Below, in pieces: positions 1 through 6,829 of a DNA stretch of 23,362 nt. The notes beneath the pieces were generated by a model, which saw nothing but the letters and a program-made list of their open reading frames with translations, searched no databases and was not told where the DNA came from. The stretch is from JBEIDK01 sp040383485. Its GTDB lineage: Bacteria > Bacteroidota > Bacteroidia > UBA4408. The DNA is taken from the NCBI GenBank assembly GCA_040383485.1, contig JBEIDK010000037.1:1-23362 (forward strand), written 5' to 3'. The position numbers and the translations under genes were made by a program. Position 1 is the first letter of the stretch. Every line of letters begins with the position of its first letter.

Positions 1-7
1 ATCCCCC

Positions 8-32
8 CGTTGAGCGTAGTCTACAAGACTAC
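8..32 (-). repeat. REP-like palindrome, module B copy 1
   Basis: Positions 16-32 form a perfect hairpin with 7-bp arms (GTAGTCT and AGACTAC) and a 3-base loop. On the minus strand the hairpin is followed by GC, T and CAAC, the same downstream tail as in the copies near 92-115, 302-326 and 5831-5850. The arrangement is typical of short dispersed extragenic palindromes; assignment to a named family is not possible from the window. Confidence 0.55.
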
Positions 33-44
33 ACACCGCTAAAA

Positions 45-62
45 GTCAGTTTCTAAACTGAC
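45..62. repeat. Perfect 8-bp inverted repeat
   Basis: GTCAGTTT at 45-52 and AAACTGAC at 55-62 are perfect reverse complements separated by two bases. There is no T-tract after it, so it is not a typical intrinsic terminator. It sits between two module B palindromes and may belong to the same repeat-rich tract. Confidence 0.5.
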
Positions 63-91
63 AAAACTAAATACTGAGTTAATCATAGTTT

Positions 92-146
92 GTTGTTCTG
101 CATAGTCTCCAAGACACATTCTGCTTCAATTACGCAGAAGCTGCGT
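92..146 (-). repeat. REP-like modules A and B, copy 2
   Basis: Read on the minus strand, 141-116 is a 26-base stretch matching the second half of the 38-bp repeats at 5637-5674 and 5771-5808 (23 of 26 against the second copy). It is followed at 115-92 by a module B palindrome (GTCT, three bases, AGAC, then ATGC and AAC). Positions 132-146 also contain ACGCAG and CTGCGT arms around AAG. Module A followed by module B in the same orientation is also seen at 5771-5850, which suggests one compound repeat. Confidence 0.55.
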
Positions 147-296
147 TAATAGTTAATTTATAATTGACAAAAAATACTATTAAATATTATGTTTGAAATA
201 CTTAAAAATAATTAAATACTTTGTTTTGAAAAGGAACGGCAAAGCCCTCAACGGAGTTAATTATTAAATTATTTTTCTGGAGAAAAATGTTTAACG

Positions 297-326
297 GAGC
301 TTAGTCGCGGAGACTGCGCTCAATGG
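297..326 (+). repeat. REP-like palindrome, module B copy 3
   Basis: GAGC at 297-300 pairs with GCTC at 318-321, and AGTC at 303-306 pairs with GACT at 312-315, giving an interrupted hairpin. The 3' flank GCGCTCAA matches the tail after the other module B palindromes. The copy is degenerate compared with those at 16-32 and 5829-5845. Confidence 0.4.
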
Positions 327-449
327 TGGATTAAGGCATAAACAAACCAATATTAAATTTTTAACAACAAACGCAAAATTTAAAAAATGTTTTTAACATT
401 TGCTTTCAAAAAAAAATTAAATAAAAAAAATTAAAAAAAAAACTCCAAA

Positions 450-1307
450 ATGAAATTAACAAGCATGCTGTTATTACTTTTTATAGCAAACGTTGTTTTT
501 GCCCAACAACAAAAAATAGAAGGCAACGGAAAAATTGTTGAGTTTGCCGCACCCTACAACAAAATAAAAGTGCAGATGAACAAGAGCAGCTATGAAGATG
601 TGGGCGAACTGCCAATAAATGATGACACCAAAATAACCGACCACAGCGGCAACTTACTAAAACCCGAAGAGTTTAAAGTGGGCGAAGAAATTGAAATTAT
701 TGCTGAAAAAGTCAACTACAAATGGCACGTAACATCCATTAAAAAACCATCAGAAGCATCGCGAATGGCAAATGAAGCAGGTGCAAAATTAGTTGAGAAA
801 GGTGAAGGAACATTTTTTACAAAAAATGGTGTTTTAAGCATTGGGCGTGGTATCGGTAGTTCGTTTGGCCGAAAAATTAATTATGATAAATCGAAACTTG
901 CATGGACATTTATTTGGGAAAATAAACAGAAGTTTAATTTACTTGACAAATATGGTTTTCTAACAAAAGGTGGTTACGTAGGCTGGAAAACATACCGAGA
1001 AGGGTTTGATATAAAAACAAGTAAATACGACCAAAACTGGACTTACTTTGTACTTGGTGGGCGCACCGCATTTCACTTAGTAAAATTTAAACAAATAAAA
1101 CGTTGGGACCCTTATGCGGGATATATGCTTAGTTTAAACATGCGTTTCTATGACGGAATTTATAGTGCAACAGGTAGTTTTTTTAGTCTTAAATCTACCT
1201 TTTTTGTTGGTTCAAGATTCTACCTTCTAAAAAACTTAGCTGCCTATGCCGAACTTGGGTATGGTATTTCTTATTTCAATTTTGGAATTGCTTGGAATGC
1301 TAAATAG
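450..1307 (+). CDS. Secreted protein: small N-terminal module plus probable outer-membrane beta-barrel
   Basis: This 285-residue protein begins with a clear type I signal peptide (MKLTSMLLLLFIANVVFA, cleavage before QQQ). Residues about 22-100 form a small, probably beta-rich module. It is recognisably related to the N-terminus of the next gene's product: both have APY-x-KIK, a DTKIT segment and a K-x-G-x-EI segment in the same order. Residues about 125-285 are rich in Tyr, Phe, Gly and Trp, with alternating strand-like segments such as GGYVGWKTY and AAYAELGYGISYF. They end in a short strand as in outer-membrane barrel proteins. I infer an outer-membrane barrel of unknown function; the specific family is not recognised. 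The ATG at 450 directly precedes the signal peptide. The next gene starts 131 bp downstream on the same strand, so the two may be co-expressed. Confidence 0.75.
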   Translation: MKLTSMLLLLFIANVVFAQQQKIEGNGKIVEFAAPYNKIKVQMNKSSYEDVGELPINDDTKITDHSGNLLKPEEFKVGEEIEIIAEKVNYKWHVTSIKKPSEASRMANEAGAKLVEKGEGTFFTKNGVLSIGRGIGSSFGRKINYDKSKLAWTFIWENKQKFNLLDKYGFLTKGGYVGWKTYREGFDIKTSKYDQNWTYFVLGGRTAFHLVKFKQIKRWDPYAGYMLSLNMRFYDGIYSATGSFFSLKSTFFVGSRFYLLKNLAAYAELGYGISYFNFGIAWNAK

Positions 1308-1438
1308 AACATTAGGTATAGATGGATAGGATATAAAGCGGGCTATTGGTAACGTGATAAAAAGAAAAGTAAAGAGGTAAAACTTAAAAAAAAAATAAAA
1401 ATTGAGCATAAAAACACAGCAAAAATAAATATTAACAC

Positions 1439-3052
1439 ATGAAAAAAAGTATAATTATTGCAGTTTTAATAAGCTGTCAAAACATTTTGTTAGCCCAAAC
1501 ACAAGTAACAAAAAGTCGTGCAAAAGTTATTGAGTGCAAGGCACCGTATCAAAAAATAAAGTTGGATTTATTAGAGGATGAAAGCAATTTTATTAAGGAA
1601 TACCCTATAACTGCCGACACAAAAATAACGAACAAAAAAGGTGAGCCTGATAAAGTAGAAAACCTAAAACCGGGTAATGAAATTAGCATTGAGTCGTCAA
1701 AACAAGGTTACAAAACAGTAGTAAGTGGTATTACAATTACGAGTACAAAAACCGGTTCGAAAGTAAATGTAAACGGTAAATTAGAACGCTACGTTCCTGA
1801 AAAAAACTACGCTGTAATTGATGGATACAAAGTGAAATTAGATGAGAATGTGAAAATTGTAGGAAAGAATGAATTGAAAAATCAAAGTTTTAAAAGTTTT
1901 GCCGAAATAACACCAGGGTATTACATTGAAGCTGATGGGGAACACCGCCCCGATGGTTTAGTGTACGCAAGTAAAGCAACATTGAAACCCGACAATTTTG
2001 GCAATACTGATATGAAGTTGCGCACAAGCATGAATGCCGATTTTTCAAGTTCGTTGATGAAACAAACTGCCACCACAGGTGATGTGAAAAAATTAAACGA
2101 TAGCATAACAACTGGTAAGTTAAAGTTTGGCGAAATGGAATTTGCAATAGTGGAAAATCAAAAATTACAGGCATATGTAAATAGTATTGGCAATAAAATA
2201 GTACCTGGTTACCAAAAAGAAATACCAAGTGATGTACCTGAAAAATTGAATTTTAAATTTATAGTGGTTGATAATCCAATACCGAACATAAACACAATGC
2301 CAAACGGATTAGTTATTGTAAATTCAGGCATTTTGCACATGTTGGAAAACGAAGCACAATTAGCCGCAGTATTAGGACATGAGGTAGCGCATTGCACGCA
2401 TAAACATGCCGCCGAACGTTTTGAAAAGCAAGAAAAAGATAAGGCTTTGCAACAAAAAGCATCTGATGCGAAAGATATTTTGGGTCCATTATTTAGCAAT
2501 CTTACTGCAGGCAATGAATTAATTTCAAATGCAACTAAAGAACTTGCAAAAGCACAAGAATTAATTGCAAAATTACCACCACAAACACAAGCTGCATTTG
2601 GTAATATTATTACAAGTGTAAAAGGTATTATTGACAACAACTTTAATAAAAGTAATGAAGAACAAGCCGATAGGGTTGGTTTAAATTACATGCAAGAGGC
2701 AGGTTACAACCCATTGGAAGCTGCAGCAGTGTGGGAAAAATTTATGACCCTTTCATCCGACATAAATAAAATGAATGAACTAAAATCGGCAACAAACACT
2801 TGGATGGTGGCGAAAGATAGATACAGCTATGCTAATCCTTTAATTTCGGTGGGCGATGTAATATCGGCAAAAATTGTAAATACTTTATTAGACAATAATT
2901 TTAGCGACCACCCAAAGGCAAAAACACGATATAGAAACGTAAATCAGTTAGTTGCCGAAAATTATGCAGATATTGATATAAGCAAAACCATAGTAAACGA
3001 TGTGGCATACAAAGAAATGAAGTTATTATTGCCACCTCTAAAAAAGCAATAG
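1439..3052 (+). CDS. Secreted M48-family zinc metalloprotease with N-terminal beta modules
   Basis: This 537-residue protein carries an M48 peptidase domain. Zinc ligands are seen in HEVAH at residues 314-318 and in the downstream NEEQAD, where Glu407 is the expected third ligand. The C-terminal NFSDHPKAKTRYRNV resembles the SHP-T-x-R segment of BepA/LoiP-type periplasmic M48 proteases. Residues about 20-105 are paralogous to the N-terminus of the preceding gene, and about 108-185 look like a second similar beta module. The signal peptide most likely ends at ILLA before QTQ. A LISC sequence at residues 10-13 would also fit a short lipobox, so a lipoprotein is possible but less likely. About 89 residues, largely helical and Lys/Gln/Ala-rich, separate HEXXH from Glu407. 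The probable role is envelope protein quality control. The SpoIIE gene begins at the base after its stop, indicating an operon. Confidence 0.9.
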   Translation: MKKSIIIAVLISCQNILLAQTQVTKSRAKVIECKAPYQKIKLDLLEDESNFIKEYPITADTKITNKKGEPDKVENLKPGNEISIESSKQGYKTVVSGITITSTKTGSKVNVNGKLERYVPEKNYAVIDGYKVKLDENVKIVGKNELKNQSFKSFAEITPGYYIEADGEHRPDGLVYASKATLKPDNFGNTDMKLRTSMNADFSSSLMKQTATTGDVKKLNDSITTGKLKFGEMEFAIVENQKLQAYVNSIGNKIVPGYQKEIPSDVPEKLNFKFIVVDNPIPNINTMPNGLVIVNSGILHMLENEAQLAAVLGHEVAHCTHKHAAERFEKQEKDKALQQKASDAKDILGPLFSNLTAGNELISNATKELAKAQELIAKLPPQTQAAFGNIITSVKGIIDNNFNKSNEEQADRVGLNYMQEAGYNPLEAAAVWEKFMTLSSDINKMNELKSATNTWMVAKDRYSYANPLISVGDVISAKIVNTLLDNNFSDHPKAKTRYRNVNQLVAENYADIDISKTIVNDVAYKEMKLLLPPLKKQ

Positions 3053-5464
3053 ATGATAAAACTCATCCTTTCGTTGATAAAATTATGGTTGTTATTATTT
3101 GTGATAACTATAATTTTTTCAAATTGTGGCAATAAAAAAACAATACTATTAAGTAGTAGCGTTGATAGTGTTTTAAACAATGCAATTGCTGTAACACCCG
3201 AATGTGATTCATTAATAAAATTAATTGAGGTATCTAAGTCTGATAAGGAATGTATTAACCTCATCAATACCCTTGCTGAATATACTTTTGGAAAAGCAAC
3301 TTATTTGTTGGCAAACGAAGCTTTATTTTTAAGTATTCAATTACATTATGAATATGGAATAAATGATTCACGCAGTAAATTGGGTTTATATAATTTGCGA
3401 ATCAAGAATTTGAAAACCGCCGATAGTTTATTAACTATTTCATTAAATAATTCAATCAATCAAAATCAAGAAACAATTCAATTGCAATGTATATTGTGGT
3501 TGGGAGAAGTAAACCGACTGCAATATAAGATTGAAAATGCAATAAAGTATTACAATAATGCTATTAAACTTGCAACGAAGCTAAACGAACCCAAACGCAA
3601 AGCAGCAGCATATTTAAATTTAGGAATTGCCAACCAAAACAATAAGGAATTTGAAAAAGCAGTTCAATGTTTTAACACTTCATTGCAAATTGCCACACAA
3701 AACAATTTAGTTAGCATTCAAGCGGATGTTTATCGTGCAATGGCTGATTTAAATAGGATGCAAGACAATATACCATTAGCATTAGAAAATTTTCAAAAAT
3801 CAATTGCATTAAGTAAACATGCAAAAAACTTGCAACTTGAATCGTTTAGTTTAATTGGTATTGGAGATTTGTTAACTCAACTAAAAAATTATTCAGAAGC
3901 AAAAAAAAAATATAATGAAGCACTTGAAATTGCACAAAAAATAAACAACAAGACATTAGTAATAAATACGATTATAAAGCAGTGTGAATTAGAAATTGAA
4001 CAAGGCAACCTCACAGCTATAAACAATAAGTTAGATGAGGCAATAAACATAGCCACAGAAAATAATAACAGAGCAAAAGTTGCCTATTGTTTGGTATTAA
4101 AAGGTAATGTTGCACAATTAAATAACGAGTTGTTTGATGCACTATTAAATTATAATGATGCACTAAAAATTGGAAAAGAAATTAAGGATGATAACATTGT
4201 TTCTAATTGTTTGGCAATTATAGGAAACATTCAACTAAGCGACAATAACCTAATAAAGGCAAAAGAATCATCAGAAAAAAGCTTGACAATAGCAAAACAA
4301 ACCAATTCGAAAAATGATATTAAAAATGCAGCCCATTCTCTTTTTGGCATATACCAGCAAATGAATTTGCATAGTAAAGCTTTGGATATGTATATACTTT
4401 ATAGTGAAATGAAAGAAAGTATAGAAAATTTAGATGTAGTAAAACGTGTTGATAAAATACAACGTGATTATCAAAATGAAATTCGTAATCAAAATGAAAA
4501 ACTAATTAAAAAAGAAAACGATAGAAAAATAAAATCGAAAAACAATATAATTTATTCTGTGGCATTGGCATTGGTTATTCTGTTGTTATTTCTTTTTGTA
4601 ATTTACAGGAGCTTACAAGTAAATAGAAAAGCAAAAGGAATAATTGAACAACAGAAAAAAGTAGTTGAAAAAAAGAATAAAGAAATAACAGAATCCATTA
4701 TTTACGCTAAAGGATTACAAGATGCAATTTTACCACCTTTGCAAACTATTAAAGAACGCCTAAAGGATAGTTTTATATTGTATAAACCTAAGGACATTGT
4801 TGCAGGCGATTTTTATTGGTTTGAAACAGTGAACATCGAAAAAGCAAATACAATATTATTTGCTGCTGCTGATTGCACTGGGCATGGAGTACCTGGTGCA
4901 ATGGTAAGCATGGTTTGTAGCAACGCACTTAATAGGGTTGTAAATGAATTTGGAATTACAACCCCTGGATTAATTTTAGATAAAGTACGTGAATTGGTAA
5001 TTGAAACTTTTGTAAAAAGCGAAAAAGAAAGAAAGGATGGTATGGATATTTCTTTATGTGCACTTTCTCTCCCCTCTCAAAATTTAGAAGGGCTGGGGGT
5101 GAGGTTGCAATGGTCTGGTGCAAATAATCCTTTGTGGATAATTAGAAAAGATTCAAATATGATTGAGGAAGTAAAACCAAATAAACAATCAATAGGTAAA
5201 ACTGAAAATCCAACACCATTTACGACACATTCAATAAACATAAATCAAGGGGATTCTATCTACATATTTACCGATGGGTATCAAGACCAGTTTGGTGGTG
5301 AAAAGAATAAAAAATTTATGGCAGCTCAAATGAAAAAAATGTTCCAAAGCATAACCACTAAAACAATGGAAGAACAAAAAAAAATTGTGGATTATACAAT
5401 TGAAAATTGGAAGAGAAATAATGAACAAGTAGATGACATTTGTGTTATCGGAGTTAGGATATAG
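3053..5464 (+). CDS. TPR repeat, transmembrane, SpoIIE-type PP2C phosphatase
   Basis: This 803-residue protein has four parts: an N-terminal signal or anchor (residues about 1-25, with a non-standard lipobox-like FSNC), a series of TPR-like helical repeats (about 70-440), a transmembrane helix (about 499-521) preceded by a charged coiled segment, and a C-terminal SpoIIE/PP2C serine phosphatase domain (about 560-803). Metal-site motifs are present: GDFYWF with Asp586, DCTGHG with Asp607, FTDG with Asp741 and VDD with Asp794-795. The architecture suggests periplasmic TPRs transmitting a signal to a cytoplasmic phosphatase, as in partner-switching regulators; the substrate is unknown. Its ATG follows the protease stop with no gap. 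Between LCAL (668-671) and LQWSGANNP (685-693) lies SLPSQNLEGLGVR, encoded by a GC-rich palindromic stretch at 5066-5105 that looks inserted in frame. The metal motifs are intact, so the enzyme may remain functional. Confidence 0.92.
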   Translation: MIKLILSLIKLWLLLFVITIIFSNCGNKKTILLSSSVDSVLNNAIAVTPECDSLIKLIEVSKSDKECINLINTLAEYTFGKATYLLANEALFLSIQLHYEYGINDSRSKLGLYNLRIKNLKTADSLLTISLNNSINQNQETIQLQCILWLGEVNRLQYKIENAIKYYNNAIKLATKLNEPKRKAAAYLNLGIANQNNKEFEKAVQCFNTSLQIATQNNLVSIQADVYRAMADLNRMQDNIPLALENFQKSIALSKHAKNLQLESFSLIGIGDLLTQLKNYSEAKKKYNEALEIAQKINNKTLVINTIIKQCELEIEQGNLTAINNKLDEAINIATENNNRAKVAYCLVLKGNVAQLNNELFDALLNYNDALKIGKEIKDDNIVSNCLAIIGNIQLSDNNLIKAKESSEKSLTIAKQTNSKNDIKNAAHSLFGIYQQMNLHSKALDMYILYSEMKESIENLDVVKRVDKIQRDYQNEIRNQNEKLIKKENDRKIKSKNNIIYSVALALVILLLFLFVIYRSLQVNRKAKGIIEQQKKVVEKKNKEITESIIYAKGLQDAILPPLQTIKERLKDSFILYKPKDIVAGDFYWFETVNIEKANTILFAAADCTGHGVPGAMVSMVCSNALNRVVNEFGITTPGLILDKVRELVIETFVKSEKERKDGMDISLCALSLPSQNLEGLGVRLQWSGANNPLWIIRKDSNMIEEVKPNKQSIGKTENPTPFTTHSININQGDSIYIFTDGYQDQFGGEKNKKFMAAQMKKMFQSITTKTMEEQKKIVDYTIENWKRNNEQVDDICVIGVRI
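5066..5105. repeat. GC-rich palindromic repeat within the SpoIIE coding sequence
   Basis: About 40 bases with pyrimidine-rich (CTCTCCCCTCTC) then purine-rich (GAAGGGCTGGGGGTGAGG) halves form an imperfect hairpin. The G/C-rich composition is strikingly unlike the surrounding AT-rich gene. The purine half resembles, from memory, a dispersed repeat common in Bacteroidota genomes that often interrupts reading frames. It adds about 13 codons in frame between conserved PP2C segments. Exact ends cannot be fixed without an alignment. Confidence 0.6.
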
Positions 5465-5636
5465 TATAAAAAATACCCCAGTTCATTGTAGTCTAATTGC
5501 CTGCACCGCGCTAAGTGCCAATTTATTCATTATTGTTTTTTACCTTTTGGTATTATCAATTTATTTAATTGTTTGTTGGTATTGATGTGGGCTACGCCGT
5601 TCATGAGCAGCAAAGCTGGTTTCGAATTGACAATTC

Positions 5637-5674
5637 TGCGAAATTGGAGCTTCTGTGCAATTGAAACAGAATGT
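5637..5674 (+). repeat. 38-bp direct repeat (module A), copy 1
   Basis: Matches 5771-5808 at 34 of 38 positions without gaps. It contains arms TTCTGT (5651-5656) and ACAGAA (5666-5671) around a loop that includes CAATTG, so it can fold as a hairpin. A shorter reverse-oriented relative is at 116-141. Confidence 0.7.
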
Positions 5675-5770
5675 ATAGATTAATACCATTGAAACAGCAT
5701 GCTTATAAAACTTAAAAATAATTGAAATGCGAAAAATTGAATAGGATTTTGATAATTATTTTTTTGGTTT

Positions 5771-5808
5771 TGCGTAATTGAAGCTTCTGTGTAATTGTAA
5801 CAGAATGT
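5771..5808 (+). repeat. 38-bp direct repeat (module A), copy 2
   Basis: Second copy of the 38-bp unit, 34 of 38 identical to 5637-5674 and separated from it by 96 bases. It is followed within 25 bases by the module B hairpin, the same order as in the reverse copy at 141-92. Confidence 0.7.
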
Positions 5809-5828
5809 TTGGTAAATGTTTAACAGTA

Positions 5829-5850
5829 CATAGTCGGCGACTATGCGCAA
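5829..5850 (+). repeat. REP-like palindrome, module B copy 4
   Basis: CATAGTC (5829-5835) and GACTATG (5839-5845) are perfect 7-bp arms around a 3-base loop, followed by CGCAAC. This is the cleanest copy of module B in the window and shares its tail with copies near positions 8, 92 and 302. Confidence 0.6.
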
Positions 5851-6018
5851 CATACAATATTATTATGGGAACAAACTACGAGTAAACGCGACACTTATAA
5901 TTATTAATTTCATTTATTATTTCAACATGCGTTAATTATTTTCTAGAAATAACATACACAATTATATTATTATTAGATTCAAACTAAAATTTAATGATTT
6001 ATTAATTGTGTGAAAAAA

Positions 6019-6756
6019 TTACTTCAGTGCATTAAGCTGTGAAATAATTTGTTGGTCTTGTACTTTTTCAAAACTATGAAAGTCGCTTCGGTTATCTATT
6101 ATGGAGTATTGATTTTGAAATTTTAAGTATAACTTTTCATTAATCCTCAACAGTTTCAAAGGTTCTTCCTTATCAATACCGTATAGCACTATTTTATTTT
6201 TCTGTGTTTTGTAACCCCTATAGTTTAGAGGTGATTGCCAAAACTCAATGGCATAAATACTTACTTGTTTTTGTGTATTACTTTTGCCACCCTTAACTAA
6301 AGCACTGTCTTTTTTGTTAAGGATAATTGTAGATTCACTTTCAATAATTTGCAGGCGAGTACTTGCAATTAATTTATCAGAAAGTACTACAATATTTTCT
6401 TCACTTTTCTCTAATTTAGATGGTTCCTGAATGCTGTCGTTAGGATTTAAATTTTTAGAATTTTCATCTACATTAGATTCTGTTCCATCGCTTGTGGTAT
6501 CGTTAGCAGAATTATAAGTAACATTGTTTTGTGAAGTTACTATTGGTAATGTATCTATTTTGGCTTGTTTTGGTTTATATACCAACCCAATTATATTCCC
6601 GAATAATCGGCTTACAAAATTCTTCGATACGCTAGTTTCTGCATTTACTTTATCCGAATAAACGCGAACAACAGTTGCACCCAAAATAATACCAACAGTT
6701 AAGCCTAATACAAAAAACAGAATTCGAACTTTGCGTTCAGTCATTAAAGTACTCAT
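6019..6756 (-). CDS. Conserved-looking membrane-anchored protein of unknown function
   Basis: This 245-residue protein has a short charged N-terminus (MSTLMTERKVR) and one transmembrane helix (about 10-30, ILFFVLGLTVGIILGATVV). A Ser/Asn/Asp-rich linker follows (about 60-110), then a C-terminal domain (about 120-245) with an IEFWQSPLNYRGYK segment. A segment of this type, with an aromatic SPLNY core, seems familiar from unnamed Bacteroidota proteins, but I cannot assign a function. The likely topology is a single-pass inner-membrane protein with the C-terminal domain in the periplasm. A second in-frame ATG at codon 5 is a possible alternative start. Its start lies 8 bp from a perfect 13-bp inverted repeat (6764-6800), and it is on the same strand as the SDR gene, 73 bp downstream of it. 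Confidence 0.65.
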   Translation of the reverse strand: MSTLMTERKVRILFFVLGLTVGIILGATVVRVYSDKVNAETSVSKNFVSRLFGNIIGLVYKPKQAKIDTLPIVTSQNNVTYNSANDTTSDGTESNVDENSKNLNPNDSIQEPSKLEKSEENIVVLSDKLIASTRLQIIESESTIILNKKDSALVKGGKSNTQKQVSIYAIEFWQSPLNYRGYKTQKNKIVLYGIDKEEPLKLLRINEKLYLKFQNQYSIIDNRSDFHSFEKVQDQQIISQLNALK

Positions 6757-6763
6757 GTTGCGA

Positions 6764-6800
6764 AGATATTTATTTGAAATGCGAATGCAAATAAATATCT
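6764..6800. promoter_or_regulatory. Perfect 13-bp inverted repeat upstream of the membrane-protein gene
   Basis: AGATATTTATTTG at 6764-6776 and CAAATAAATATCT at 6788-6800 are exact reverse complements around an 11-base spacer. The dyad ends 8 bp before the ATG of the minus-strand gene and 29 bp after the SDR stop. It has no T-tract on the minus strand, so an operator or mRNA stem-loop seems at least as likely as a terminator. Confidence 0.5.
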
Positions 6801-6829
6801 ACAACTTAGTTTATAAATTATGGTTACTA

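Larger units (their letters stand above)
1..449. other. Non-coding region with short palindromic repeats
   Basis: No convincing reading frame is present. The left 150 bases and the stretch near 297-326 contain several short inverted repeats, listed separately. They share a core (TAGTC, a few bases, GACTA, then GC and CAAC) with a hairpin at 5829-5845. The remainder is A/T-rich, with poly-A runs just before the first gene. It is probably a repeat-colonised intergenic spacer plus the promoter region of the gene starting at 450. No exact TAnnTTTG promoter element was found here. Confidence 0.6.
5465..6018. other. Long intergenic region with dispersed repeats
   Basis: This 554-bp stretch lies between convergent genes and has no supported gene. 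It contains two 38-bp direct repeats (5637-5674 and 5771-5808) and a perfect hairpin at 5829-5845, all related to repeats in 1-326. No intrinsic terminator with a T-tract was recognised for either flanking gene. The rest is AT-rich without evident structure. Confidence 0.6.

Noticed and set aside
2209..2640. 143-codon open frame antisense to the M48 protease
   Set aside because: Cys/Asn/Ala-rich composition follows from the protease codons on the other strand; no independent support.
5134..5142. Exact DnaA-box-like TGTGGATAA
   Set aside because: Single occurrence inside the SpoIIE coding sequence with no cluster of boxes or AT-rich unwinding region; not an origin.
5637..5808. 38-bp direct repeats as a CRISPR array
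   Set aside because: Only two imperfect copies, 96-bp spacing, no cas genes, and a third inverted relative elsewhere; fits a dispersed repeat better.
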